DNA of 64,000 nucleotides, from contig JAJDAG010000149.1 in assembly GCA_029262005.1 (NCBI GenBank), positions 1 through 64,000 of the forward strand, in the 5' to 3' direction. The notes below the pieces were generated by a model. The model was not told where the DNA came from. It ran no database searches and saw nothing but the letters and a program-made list of their open reading frames with translations. This document shows positions 1-8,148 of the stretch, one piece after another (within the stretch, counting starts at the first letter, position 1; each line of letters starts with the position of its first letter). This stretch comes from Candidatus Zhuqueibacterota bacterium (GTDB taxonomy: Bacteria; Zhuqueibacterota; Zhuqueibacteria; Oceanimicrobiales; Oceanimicrobiaceae). The position numbers and the translations under genes were made by a program.

Positions 1-25
1 TCTTTATCAATTCTATCATAGCTTT

Positions 26-325
26 TTATTCTGAATTTTTTACATTTGAAATGTACAATTGATATTCTCTGAATGTTGATTTTATCTTGACTTCATCGCC
101 GCTTTTTTTTATGCTTTTAAGCATATTGAAATCTTCCTGCTCGAAATAATCACCTTCCAGAGATACTTTTACCCCCCTTTCTTCGTCATACAAAATATAT
201 TCATACACAGGTGTTCTAAGCAGAATAAGGCTTCTTATCCCCAATGCCGAATCATCGATTGCAAATGAGACAATCAGATCTTTGGCACTTTTCTCAAGGC
301 CGATAAATTGAACATTCTCTTTCAT
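26..325 (-). CDS. Small hypothetical protein (99 aa)
   Basis: I do not recognise this family. The protein is soluble and acidic-mixed, with no signal peptide or membrane segment. It has alternating hydrophobic stretches (LIVSFAIDD, SLILLRTPVYEYILYDEERG) that suggest a small alpha/beta or all-beta fold. A GGGAG-like ribosome site lies about 11 bases before the ATG. It sits just downstream, on the same strand, of a decayed antitoxin/PIN-toxin relic, so it may belong to the same accessory patch. It could be a small DUF of the kind found beside toxin-antitoxin loci, but nothing in the sequence proves that. Confidence 0.6.
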   Translation of the reverse strand: MKENVQFIGLEKSAKDLIVSFAIDDSALGIRSLILLRTPVYEYILYDEERGVKVSLEGDYFEQEDFNMLKSIKKSGDEVKIKSTFREYQLYISNVKNSE

Positions 326-372
326 ATTTCAAATACTCCCTTCATCCAACGAGCCCTCCGAATATACAAGTG

Positions 373-624
373 TTATATTTGACTTATTCTCTGAACGGGA
401 TATTGACTGATTTGCTTGTCAGCAGTCACCAAAACTAAGCTATGTTCAAGCGCTTGATATATCAACAAACGGTCTGAGTTTTGAAGTACCCCGGTTAACG
501 GGTTTAATCTCAGTTATAGGTTTTCCAGCTTTCATGATTAGAGTACCTCTCCTGATTCGTCTCGCTTGAGGAACTTTGAGAAGTCGTGCTTCATCTCATC
601 GACACTAATTTGATTGCCAATCAT
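373..624 (-). pseudogene. Decayed Phd/YefM-type antitoxin fused to the C-terminal end of a PIN-domain (VapC) toxin
   Basis: Reading from the ATG at 624, the frame gives MIGNQISVDEMKHDFSKFLK and then DESGEVL, a typical Phd/YefM-family N-terminus, and hits TAA at 538-540. Moving one frame restores the family sequence (IMKAGKPITEIKPVNRG, then TSKLRPF), so one base appears lost near 540. At about 478-487 the sequence passes into another frame that reads DRLLIYQALEHSLVLVTADK and then QISQYPV, which is the last third of a PIN-domain toxin, ending at TAA 373-375. The antitoxin C-terminus and the first two thirds of the toxin are missing. The locus is dead: one frameshift plus one internal deletion. 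Family assignment is by motif recognition. Confidence 0.75.
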
Positions 625-937
625 TGCTCTGGAACTCAGTAGTATATTCAATATTAGTGGATGTAATAAATATGCAACAAATCTCTGACAATCGCAAATC
701 CAACAGCAAGATAAAGCCGAAGATAGGTTTGTCTTTTTGAGCCCAAGATTCATTCTGGGGTAACGGTTGGCCGAGTAAGCGACCGAGACTTTCTGCAAAA
801 AGTATGGCCTAAGGGCGCATGCCACCAAATATTGAGACTTTTCGACAGAACCGTTTCGGTTAGGCACGCGGCGCTAATGCTTTCATCCATTGGGGGAAGC
901 ATGCATGCATTTCTGAATCTTACAGCAGCAAGGGGCC
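625..937. other. Gene-poor stretch upstream of the antitoxin relic
   Basis: There is no convincing gene here. A minus-strand open frame runs through it into the antitoxin relic but has no family features, many Cys and Ser residues, and no ribosome site. The AT-rich part near 640-700 could hold the old promoter of the toxin-antitoxin pair. A CATGCATGCATG-like alternating purine-pyrimidine run sits near 898-910. Confidence 0.4.
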
Positions 938-1648
938 TCAGGCGTCGTCAACGCGAAGGCGAATCACCCCGTAATTGTCCTGAAGATATTTCATCAGCGC
1001 AAATGTAAAAATGATAGCACCCGCCATTTCAAGCGCTTCCTCGACCGTGGCGAGTATTTCCACTGTGAGATTTTCCCAACGGTACTTTTCGATATAGGCG
1101 CCGCTTATCATCTCAACGCCAAGAGCTCCGCTGCAGAACACTATTGCTGCCAGAAGAAACAACAGCCTAATCCTGGGTGGCAGATGTAGCCAGAACATGA
1201 AATAAGCCGCCGCAAACAATAATGTAAACCCGATACCGCCAATGACCCAGGAAAAATAGAAAAGTCCGCCTGTGTTGAAGCCCATGTGGACACTGATTAC
1301 CCGTGACAAAAGCTCGTGCAGAGACACAGCTTCATCGAGCGAAGCGACCAGGAAGATGACGGCCAATGCAACCCAATGAGAAACGTAGACCGCATGGTTT
1401 TTTTTCTTCAATGTCGCGATTACGCCTGTCAAAGTGGCGGCAAAAAAGAGCAACAGCGATGAGAAAAATGCAGGAATGTTGTATTCCATCTTTACATCGA
1501 AGAGACGGATGAGACTGTACATCTCGGCAACTTTCCAATATTTAATCAGTTGTCCCGCGAAGCTTAACAGCAAAAGTATCGCAGCTGCAATGCTTAAAAA
1601 TCGGGAGACGCTTTTGGGTCGTATTGAAATACTATTGAGGTCGGTCAT
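938..1648 (-). CDS. Polytopic membrane protein of unknown function (236 aa)
   Basis: About six hydrophobic segments are visible, the first near residues 17-34, others around 58-78, 88-106, 126-150, 158-178 and 208-225. Between or at the ends of segments are polar clusters that look conserved rather than random: DEAVSLHE near residue 105, GVEMISG near 177 and EEALEMAG near 202. Acidic and His residues placed at membrane borders like this occur in membrane hydrolases of the CREST type, but the match is only suggestive. A good ribosome site (GGAG) precedes the ATG. It is a single gene with no operon partner; the next gene starts about 280 bases away on the same strand. Confidence 0.7.
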   Translation of the reverse strand: MTDLNSISIRPKSVSRFLSIAAAILLLLSFAGQLIKYWKVAEMYSLIRLFDVKMEYNIPAFFSSLLLFFAATLTGVIATLKKKNHAVYVSHWVALAVIFLVASLDEAVSLHELLSRVISVHMGFNTGGLFYFSWVIGGIGFTLLFAAAYFMFWLHLPPRIRLLFLLAAIVFCSGALGVEMISGAYIEKYRWENLTVEILATVEEALEMAGAIIFTFALMKYLQDNYGVIRLRVDDA

Positions 1649-1931
1649 ATATCTCCTTTATTCTTAATTTCCTGCGACCGGTGAAGCAAGTTGTAATCGC
1701 TTAATGAACCTATCATTCGAAGTAATGATGGGCGTGGCGTACCCCCAGGCCCATCGCTGCTCGAATACTATTGAAGCCAAGAGAAACAAATTCTAAATTT
1801 TCTGCTTGTAAGGGATTTGCAGCCCCGTGCAGCGCTCAGCAGGTAATCCCACGCACATCAAATTGCATTTCCTCAAAACAGTCAAATCATTTGCAATAAA
1901 GAGAATGGAATCGTCGCCGGTTTTTCTCCTA

Positions 1932-3146
1932 CTACTCACTCCAATTTCGCTCTAAGGCGGTTACCTGCCACTGGGCTGCGGTCATTTTAAGACGAAGCGT
2001 AAAACCATGGCTTGTGCTTAACGGGCCGCGATAAGCTATTTCAATTTCAGCCTCATCCGGGCCAATGAACTCCGGCAAAGTCATGTGCAGGTTATCCGTG
2101 GGAAGAAAACTGTTTGACAGAATTCTGCACCTGTGATTCATAAACCACTGTACATTGCCATCGCCGGTCACCACGTTTATAACAGCCGTGCTATCTTGCA
2201 GAATTTCTTCAGGCATGGCAAACATCAGCGCCGCCTGCCTGACAAAGTCATCGCGGGAATGTAATTTGCGGTTATCGGCCAAAGGGTCCGAGTCCACACC
2301 ATCCAACAAGCCGTCGGCGTCAGTGTCTCGTTCATGCGGATTCTGGCCGAAATAGTGCTCGCGAATATCTTGCACACCGTCACCGTCGGAATCCGCTTTT
2401 AACTTCGCAACATCCAGCTTGATAAGCCCCGGGCCTTTCTCAAAATAAGAAAGCGCTAAAGATTGACGGTTGTTGTGAGCAATGTAAATATTTGCATCAA
2501 TATCAACGAGTAAAAATTGCTTTACCCCAAGTCGGCTGAGACCCGTAAAATAACGACGATTGTTGAGCCAGTCCATGACGAACAAATTCTGCAATGAATC
2601 AACCTCAAGTTCATAATGCGAAGATCGCGTGATCGAGAATTCCCGGCCCTGGGTTAAGCTAGTTGTTTCTTCAAACCTCTGGTAGAACTTTTTATTATTG
2701 ACAAGCACCCACTCATAGCCTATTCTGCCTCGGTAGGCCCAAATTGAGTCGTCGTCACCGGACGGAGCAGCCAGCACAATCGTCAGGTTGCCGTGTTTCA
2801 CTTCCAGTGCGAGGTGCCGGATCATCAAATCACCATCGCGGGTTGTGACAAGCCTGGGCACTTCCCAGTCGGCCAGAGTGGCGGATCTGGAAACAAAAAT
2901 GGAACTGTTGCCGGCTGTCTTGTTCGCTTGAACAAAAACGCAATAGGTGTCGCCACCGCCGGCGATGAAATACGCATCTGCGATATTCTCGCGCTGAGCA
3001 AACGGAAGTTGCAAATAACTGCCTTGCGCTATGGGAAAGGCCTCGGCCCGGCGAGTTAGCCTGACCTGGTCCGATTGTCTGGTTACGTTGGAACAACTGA
3101 GACAGCATAGTAAAATAAGGGTGCAGCGCAAGGTGTGTTTTTTCAT
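1932..3146 (-). CDS. Lipoprotein with thrombospondin type-3 (calcium-binding) repeat
   Basis: The N-terminus is a lipoprotein signal: KKH, a hydrophobic core, and a lipobox ending LSCS, so the mature protein would start at a Cys near residue 19. The middle part (about 40-240) has no recognisable domain but looks like a beta-propeller or lectin-like secreted region. Near residues 250-290 there is a TSP type-3 segment with DSDGDGVQD and DTDADGLLDGVDSDP, a series of Asp-rich calcium loops common in secreted and surface proteins of FCB bacteria. The C-terminal about 110 residues are of unknown fold. It is probably anchored in the outer or inner membrane facing the periplasm or surface. Confidence 0.75.
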   Translation of the reverse strand: MKKHTLRCTLILLCCLSCSNVTRQSDQVRLTRRAEAFPIAQGSYLQLPFAQRENIADAYFIAGGGDTYCVFVQANKTAGNSSIFVSRSATLADWEVPRLVTTRDGDLMIRHLALEVKHGNLTIVLAAPSGDDDSIWAYRGRIGYEWVLVNNKKFYQRFEETTSLTQGREFSITRSSHYELEVDSLQNLFVMDWLNNRRYFTGLSRLGVKQFLLVDIDANIYIAHNNRQSLALSYFEKGPGLIKLDVAKLKADSDGDGVQDIREHYFGQNPHERDTDADGLLDGVDSDPLADNRKLHSRDDFVRQAALMFAMPEEILQDSTAVINVVTGDGNVQWFMNHRCRILSNSFLPTDNLHMTLPEFIGPDEAEIEIAYRGPLSTSHGFTLRLKMTAAQWQVTALERNWSE

Positions 3147-3289
3147 TGAGATATTCTACCCAGCTATTGGCTGTTGGTGAAAGCAATCAATTAGCCCGAT
3201 TAATTCATAAACTTATAATTTAAGGTCAAAAGTCGTAAATCCGATTTTTACTCAAGAGGAGTTCTTGTGCATAACTGTTCAGTCTCGGA

Positions 3290-3425
3290 GGCCCAAAATT
3301 ATAAACGCAGTGGGCGTAAAGGACTCAGAGAAATGCGAAGTGTCTATTGTTAGATTTTCGTATTATTACATAACTTTTAAAATATTCGTGTTTAGATTTT
3401 CAATGTATAATTCAGAGTTCCGCAT
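3290..3425. repeat. Dispersed repeat, copy A (AACGCAG...AAAGGACTC type)
   Basis: The left arm reads AACGCAG, then GCGTAAAGGACTCAGAGAAA, then TGTCTATTGT, and further in TGTTTAGATTTTC. The same words in the same order occur at 59764-59912 (AACGCAG, CGCAAAGGACTCGGAGAAA, TATCTATTGT, TGTTTAGATTTTTC). It lies between divergently spaced genes and overlaps no gene. The right arm is eroded compared with the other copy. Function unknown; it looks like a non-autonomous palindromic element. Confidence 0.6.
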
Positions 3426-3529
3426 ACTGAAAAACGAGTTTGGAGTGACATTCTCTATGAAACCATTCTCTGGCTTTCGGTTAAGCTGGCAGTCTCACGG
3501 CCAACATCTGTATACTTTAAATGACGCAT

Positions 3530-4765
3530 TTATTGAAAAGACATACTGGCAAAAGTTACGATAGAATTCTGGTCATCAACTTCTGTTTTTGCGTAATCGA
3601 GAAGCTGGCCCTGCTCGGCCTCCATGGCCTTGAGCATGGTGTAAATGGAAGAGAATCCACAAACCCGGTATCGATCATCGCTGCTGGCGATGATATCACA
3701 GAATGTATTTGCATCCAAATTTTCGATGCTTTTAATCATGTTGTGGTCGAACGCTTTCATGTTCTTGATAAGAGTTTCATCAGGCCTAAACTCATCCCCG
3801 TAGCGCATGCCCACATGACAGAAATCTACGCTTGAAATCACACAGACCTGTTTGCCAAACTCAGAAATGGTTTTCTTTAACGCCCGGGAGAATTCTTCAA
3901 CAATGTCTTTTTCACGCGAAAACCGCGAGTCGGTCAAGGCATGATGGGAAAAAGAACAAAGCAGTGGCACAAACGTAAAATCACGTCCATCTTTATATAT
4001 GTGGTCATAAAGATATTTCAAGAAAACAACCTGAAATTCAATGACGTGTTCTAACTTATGGGGCAGGATTTCAGAATTGGCTATTTTCGGGTAATTACGC
4101 GTCAATTTCTCGATGAAATCGTGGTCACATTTTGCCGCACCAAAAGGCGTGGCAAAATCCTTTGAAATGACAGAATACAATTCACTCAGTCCTGCATGAC
4201 CGGTGCCAAGAATAACGAAACAATCAGCACCTTTCGATTCCGCCAGGGCTTTGTAAGCATGGGAGTAACAAGCACCGCCTGCGCGGATGTCAATGTGTGG
4301 GGCGACCAAGCCTTTCAGCAACTTACCATTGCTGCTATTGGGTGTGCCTGCTCCGGTTGGCGATTCGAAAAAAGTCCGCATCTGTTCAGCCAGTTTTTTC
4401 GGCTCGGCTTCGTAACTTTGGCCTGCATGCACTGCCGGCCGGAGTGGATTTTCAAGAAAGTCTTTTTCTATCTTGTTGATCCGATTGGTGTAATGTCCAT
4501 TATCCAGAAAAAGATGTTCATTCAAATTGTCGAGAATGCTTTGTAGCTGCTCCTCCGGCAAGCTTGCGCCAAGTGCCCGTGTGTACTCTGCCTGCAGATC
4601 GGTCATGGAGTGGCGGCCATCCAGGAACTGCAGCAGGTAAAAAACGTTCGGGGACATAATCAGAGTCTCGGTGGAAATGCCGCTGGGGTCGCGAAGTGCA
4701 AACATCTGACCATTTTCGGTTTCTACGGGAAAGGCATCAACATAGCGCAGTTTTGGATAATCCAT
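3530..4765 (-). CDS. AmmeMemoRadiSam system protein B-like (MEMO family) with N-terminal PqqD-like domain
   Basis: Residues about 115-411 are a MEMO domain: VAPHIDIRAGG with its metal-ligand-like His, then GTGHAGLSELY, and VDFCHVG near 315. MEMO proteins share their fold with class III extradiol dioxygenases, and in bacteria they are encoded with an AMMECR1 protein and a radical SAM enzyme (AmmeMemoRadiSam system); neither partner is in this window. The first about 95 residues form a separate winged-helix, PqqD-like module (LLQFLDGRHSMTDLQAEY) that resembles peptide-binding RRE domains. At 411 residues it is longer than a plain MEMO protein because of this module. Substrate unknown. The start has an AGGT ribosome site 6 bases upstream. 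Confidence 0.85.
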   Translation of the reverse strand: MDYPKLRYVDAFPVETENGQMFALRDPSGISTETLIMSPNVFYLLQFLDGRHSMTDLQAEYTRALGASLPEEQLQSILDNLNEHLFLDNGHYTNRINKIEKDFLENPLRPAVHAGQSYEAEPKKLAEQMRTFFESPTGAGTPNSSNGKLLKGLVAPHIDIRAGGACYSHAYKALAESKGADCFVILGTGHAGLSELYSVISKDFATPFGAAKCDHDFIEKLTRNYPKIANSEILPHKLEHVIEFQVVFLKYLYDHIYKDGRDFTFVPLLCSFSHHALTDSRFSREKDIVEEFSRALKKTISEFGKQVCVISSVDFCHVGMRYGDEFRPDETLIKNMKAFDHNMIKSIENLDANTFCDIIASSDDRYRVCGFSSIYTMLKAMEAEQGQLLDYAKTEVDDQNSIVTFASMSFQ

Positions 4766-5007
4766 ATCTTACCTGTTTCGTCGTCCGTTATAATTTGGGT
4801 GGTTCCACAAAGTTGCTGCCAATTGAGTCAATTTTAAAATACAGACTAAATAGCGTAATTTGCAGGATATCTTTCTCGCATAGCATAAAAAATATAGGTT
4901 CTCTGTTGATTTGTGTGGTACAGTTGTTAGCAATCAGCCGTCAAGATACGTATTCTCCACGAATTTTCACAGACAAACACCGAGTTTTGCTAATTTGAAT
5001 TTTTTAT

Positions 5008-5145
5008 AAACCGCAGAGAAAGCTGAGTTCACGGAGAGTAAAAAAACAAAGCAAGTAAACATCCTGTAATCTTTAAGCTAACTGTGTTTTAAATATAAGT
5101 ATCTTTAACTCTGCGTCCTTTGTGTTCTCCGCGGTTTAAAAAACT
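5008..5145. repeat. Palindromic dispersed repeat, copy B (ACCGCAGAG / CTCCGCGGTT ends)
   Basis: The left end reads AAACCGCAGAGAAAGCTGAG followed by TTCACGGAGAGTAAAAAA. The right end, read on the other strand, is TTTTTTAAACCGCGGAGAAC followed by ACAAAGGACGCAGAGTTAAA. The two ends are therefore diverged inverted copies of an ACCGCGGAGA-CAAAGGACGCAGAG word, separated by about 70 AT-rich bases. It would fold into one long imperfect hairpin. The same word family is seen at 6795-6955, 3290-3425 and 59757-59912. Confidence 0.65.
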
Positions 5146-5374
5146 GACGTTGGATTTGACTGAATGCCTAAGTGTCATAAATATAAAATATTACAGCAGA
5201 ATCATACTGGGTTTATAATTTGCCCAAGCTGAGAAACAAACCGTTTAAACTCGACTGTTTCTTTGCCGAAATTGATTTATGATCCTACTTTAATTCCCGT
5301 TGCTTTTAAACTCAGTGAGTAATTGTGGCTCCTTTTGCAGGGTGTAGTCATTAGCAATTTTAAGTTCATTCTAT

Positions 5375-5450
5375 CCGTGTTCCCGTCCGTGCCAATCCGT
5401 GGCTTTCTATTTCTTTCAACCTCACCCAGACAAAACCACATAGAGCCAAA
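5375..5450. repeat. Dispersed repeat, ATCCGTGTT...GCCAATCCGTGG type, copy 1
   Basis: ATCCGTGTTCCCGTCCGTGC continues to CAATCCGTGG, and about 35 bases later comes CACATAGAGCCAAAATAT. The region at 59935-60035 shows the same order of words: ATCTGTGTTTCATCTGTGGC, AATCCGTGG, CACGCAGATC, ACATAGAACCAAAAGAT. Both copies lie in non-coding gaps beside the palindromic family. No function is evident. Confidence 0.55.
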
Positions 5451-5506
5451 ATATATTTGCAGGGCTGAGCCCGTATTTATTTTGCGGCATAAACTAAATA
5501 CAGTAA

Positions 5507-6625
5507 TCAGACTACAAACGGCAACTTTACCAGCTCACCATTTATTTCTCCTGCTTTTGTATCAACGCAAACTGCGGCGCTTTCCTGAAAATGTCTTGTC
5601 TGAATATAGGCCAAAGCAATGCCCTTTTTCAGACCGGGAGAATAAACCGCGCTGGTCACAAACCCGGCTTCATTGCCATTGATAAAGATTTTGTCTTTTA
5701 ATGCTGGCAGCTCTTTTCCTTGCAAAACCAAACCCACGAGTCGTTTTTGAATTTTGTCGTAAGTATCGAGCCGGGCAATGACTTCCTGCCCAATGTAACA
5801 TCCCTTATTGAGGTTAATGTAGGGCGCCATTCCAGCTTCATGCGGATTGAATTGCTGGTCAAAATCAATTCCGTGAATCGGCCAGCCGGCCTCGATCCGC
5901 AGAATATTCAGGGCCGTTTCGCCAACAGGTGACACATCAAATTCAACGCCTTCGGCAAAAATTGTATCCCAAAGCGCGCCTAAGCCCGATTGCTTAATGA
6001 TGAGATTAAAAGCCGGCATCAGGAGTTCGCCTGAGCGGTGTACAATCACCTCATCGTCGCGCCAATGCGCCGGTTGAAAATGCCACTTCTCAAGCTCTGT
6101 TGGCTCGATGCTAAGAATTTTGCGCAAAAGTTCTGTCGCACGCGGGCCAATGAGTGTAAGCACGCCAAACTCATTCGCGAGATCAGTCACAGTCACATCC
6201 TCAATGAAGACGTACTTTTTTATCCACTCAGCAAGTATTGCGACGTTGCCGGCGCTTGGAATCAGCACGATTGAATCATTAAACTTCAGCAGGCAAACCC
6301 GGTCGACGATCCGCCCAATCTCATTCGGAAAGATATTTATTTGGCCATCTCCAGGCCGAAGATTGCGCAACTCATTACACGTAAGACGATGTAATAAGTC
6401 CGCATGGTCGGCACCGGTGACTTTCAGCCACCCCAGATATGGGCGTTCCAATACCGCCACGGCGTTTCTCATTGACTCATGCTCTGCCTTAATACTCGAA
6501 AAGACGCTGGGCACTTGCCACTTCTGCATTTGGCAAAACCGCGCGCCGAGGGCTTTGTATTTGTTGGTTTGACTTAATGAGGACATGCTCGCTACGGGCA
6601 CCTGTTTTTTAGAAGAAAGTGTCAT
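5507..6625 (-). CDS. ygfZ: YgfZ/GcvT-like folate-binding protein
   Basis: This is a GcvT-fold, tetrahydrofolate-binding protein of the YgfZ (COG0354) group, which in studied bacteria helps repair or assemble Fe-S clusters. The diagnostic KGCYIGQE motif with the conserved Cys is present near residue 275, followed by an RLVGL segment and a C-terminal barrel. The central TGADHADLLHRLTCNELRNL block matches the GcvT N-domain. At 372 residues it is slightly long; the first about 40 residues are weakly conserved and the true start could be the Met 13 codons in (6586). It has its own promoter (6683-6711). A true glycine-cleavage GcvT is encoded separately at 38611, so this one is the paralogue. Confidence 0.85.
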   Translation of the reverse strand: MTLSSKKQVPVASMSSLSQTNKYKALGARFCQMQKWQVPSVFSSIKAEHESMRNAVAVLERPYLGWLKVTGADHADLLHRLTCNELRNLRPGDGQINIFPNEIGRIVDRVCLLKFNDSIVLIPSAGNVAILAEWIKKYVFIEDVTVTDLANEFGVLTLIGPRATELLRKILSIEPTELEKWHFQPAHWRDDEVIVHRSGELLMPAFNLIIKQSGLGALWDTIFAEGVEFDVSPVGETALNILRIEAGWPIHGIDFDQQFNPHEAGMAPYINLNKGCYIGQEVIARLDTYDKIQKRLVGLVLQGKELPALKDKIFINGNEAGFVTSAVYSPGLKKGIALAYIQTRHFQESAAVCVDTKAGEINGELVKLPFVV

Positions 6626-6682
6626 TCAATTGTAATTTTCTCAAGCTGCAAACAGAATCAGGCTGTTTGAGAAATGATGCGA

Positions 6683-6711
6683 AAAATATTAATATAGAAA
6701 TCGAATGTCAA
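6683..6711 (-). promoter_or_regulatory. Sigma-70-like promoter of the ygfZ-like gene
   Basis: On the minus strand TTGACA (6711-6706) and TATTTT (6688-6683) are separated by exactly 17 bases. The expected transcript start, near 6676, is about 50 bases before the ATG at 6625. Confidence 0.6.
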
Positions 6712-6794
6712 GGGAAAGCGGAGAATGAAGGCAAACTGTCATGGTTGCCTTGCTGCAACAAGGTGGTCAGATAGAAAAAATGAAGATGCGGCAT

Positions 6795-6955
6795 CTCAGA
6801 AAAAAACTTCTCGCGCAAAGACGCAAAGGTTTCGCCGAGAGAAGAGCAGGTCATTCGTTTTAAGTCATTGTAAGGTTCTCCGACAAGGGTTGCAGAGGCA
6901 ACTTCAACTTAACTTATAGAAAAAATTGGCGTGTCTTTGGCATCACTGCGGGGGG
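6795..6955. repeat. Palindromic dispersed repeat, copy C (GCGCAAAGACGCAAAG type)
   Basis: The left end is CTTCTCGCGCAAAGACGCAA followed by AGGTTTCGCCGAGAGAAG. The right end reads TTGGCGTGTCTTTGGCATCA then CTGCGGGG, a diverged inverse of the left. It belongs to the same word family as 5008-5145. No gene is supported in the surrounding 6626-7237 gap. Confidence 0.5.
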
Positions 6956-7044
6956 CTTCTGCTTATCTCGATTGAATAATGATAGCTTATTGTGAGTTAC
7001 TTGATGAAATTAATGAGCAGTACAATCATGAACTTTTGGGTATC

Positions 7045-7078
7045 CTGTCAATCCTGTTAATCCCATCAAGAGCATTTA
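7045..7078. repeat. Short ATCCTGT-AATCCTGTTAATC repeat
   Basis: GTATCCTGTCAATCCTGTTA followed by ATCCCATC is an internally repeated ATCCTGT-x-AATC motif. I have the impression that similar motifs are common in non-coding DNA of uncultured FCB and related genomes, but only one copy is seen here, so this is a weak call. Confidence 0.35.
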
Positions 7079-7237
7079 TCTCCCACAGGAAACGTCCTGG
7101 AGGCTATTGTTGCATAACAACACTTCATGAAAAAATAATGACTATCGGGCACAAACAACCCCGTTAAACTCTGGGTGGCTCACTTTTTTCTCTTTAAGTG
7201 GGGTACTTATTGCAGACCAAACTCAGAAGAAGCAAAT

Positions 7238-7921
7238 TTAAAAAGCCCACCTGTTTGGCTGGTCGACTTCAAAGCGAACCGGGATTGCAACCCACACTTT
7301 CACAGCCTTCTCACGCTGTTGGGCTGGTTTCCACTTCAAATCTTTGATTGCACGAATTGCCGCCGCCTCGAAACCGACATCTTGTTTGGCCTTCTGCAGA
7401 ATGGTAATTTTTTCAGAGCGACCATCCTCATTGATTAGGATGCCCAGAACAACTTTTCCTTCGATTGCGTTGGACAATGCCTCCGGGGGATAGATGATGC
7501 GTTTTTGTATTGCCAGATAACCGGCCAATGGAATGGGCGGCAGTTCATGCGCGATAAACGTAAACTCGTCATATAAACTTGGTGCAACGGGTGCCGGAGG
7601 AATTTCCATAAGACTGAACTCTAAGTCAATTGGTATAACAATAGCATCCTCAGGCAACAAATCTGTTTCTGTGGGCACCGGAACATGCGGTTCCATTGGT
7701 GGAGGTGGCCGACGGAACTCTGTTGTTCTGGGAACATCTTCCACTTCGAATTCAGCCAGTTTGATTTCTCCCGGATGATCAAGAAAATGAATATCCGGCA
7801 TGGCATACAACACACTGATCACCAGTAAGAGTGATATGACCAGACTCAATTCGAATGTTTTTTTGTGCGCGGCTTTCACATCGTCCGTGATTCTTTGGTT
7901 GGCTTCCACTTCTCGCTCCAT
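7238..7921 (-). CDS. tonB: TonB family protein (energy transducer)
   Basis: The protein has the layout of TonB: a short cytoplasmic N-terminus, one transmembrane anchor at about residues 24-43 (LSLVISLLLVISVLYAM), a Pro-rich periplasmic spacer (RRPPPPMEPHVPVP), and a C-terminal TonB domain at about 135-222 with YPPEALSNAIEGKVVLGILI, DGRSEK, and AAIRAIKDLKWKPA. It would carry proton-motive energy from ExbB/ExbD to outer-membrane receptors; exbBD and receptors are not in this window, so its partner is unknown. It is transcribed away from the DASS transporter and shares an AT-rich 227-base intergenic region with it. Confidence 0.88.
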   Translation of the reverse strand: MEREVEANQRITDDVKAAHKKTFELSLVISLLLVISVLYAMPDIHFLDHPGEIKLAEFEVEDVPRTTEFRRPPPPMEPHVPVPTETDLLPEDAIVIPIDLEFSLMEIPPAPVAPSLYDEFTFIAHELPPIPLAGYLAIQKRIIYPPEALSNAIEGKVVLGILINEDGRSEKITILQKAKQDVGFEAAAIRAIKDLKWKPAQQREKAVKVWVAIPVRFEVDQPNRWAF

Positions 7922-8027
7922 GAGATTGTGGTGAAGAAAAGTTGTAGACTATATTTATTTTATCGTTTTTATAAAAAGGGACTTTATTTTTTCTTGAGAG
8001 ATTGTTGTTTTTTTAATAAAAAAATAC

Positions 8028-8056
8028 TTGATCAATAAAATTGATCACTTTATGAT
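8028..8056 (+). promoter_or_regulatory. Promoter with an embedded palindromic operator, upstream of the DASS symporter
   Basis: TTGATC (8028-8033) and TATGAT (8051-8056) are separated by 17 bases, a strong sigma-70-like promoter. Within it is a perfect inverted repeat, TGATCAAT-AAA-ATTGATCA (8029-8047), that covers the -35 box and most of the spacer. That position is typical of a repressor site. The half-site TTGAT is also the FNR/CRP-family half-site, but the spacing differs from the usual TTGAT-N4-ATCAA. Confidence 0.65.
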
Positions 8057-8148
8057 GTAAAAAAGCAAGTAGAACGTAACGTCGATTTACCCAGCCGACA
8101 TTTTACTTCTCAGCAAAGTGAAGCCTTACATACAAAATATAACATCTA

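Larger units (their letters stand above)
4766..5506. other. Long gene-free region with repeats
   Basis: This is 740 bases without a supported gene between two minus-strand genes. It holds a long imperfect palindrome at 5008-5145 and an ATCCGTG-type repeat at 5375-5450, listed separately. The rest is AT-rich, with short open frames on the plus strand that lack ribosome sites and family features. No clear promoter for the MEMO gene was found in its right-hand flank. Confidence 0.6.

Noticed and set aside
538-867. Long minus-strand open frame ending in an antitoxin-like peptide
   Set aside because: Only the last about 29 codons are antitoxin; the true start is the ATG at 624. The first part is non-coding sequence that happens to be open.
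3521-3835. Plus-strand open frames opposite the MEMO gene
   Set aside because: They are antisense shadows of a gene with clear family motifs and have no ribosome sites of their own.
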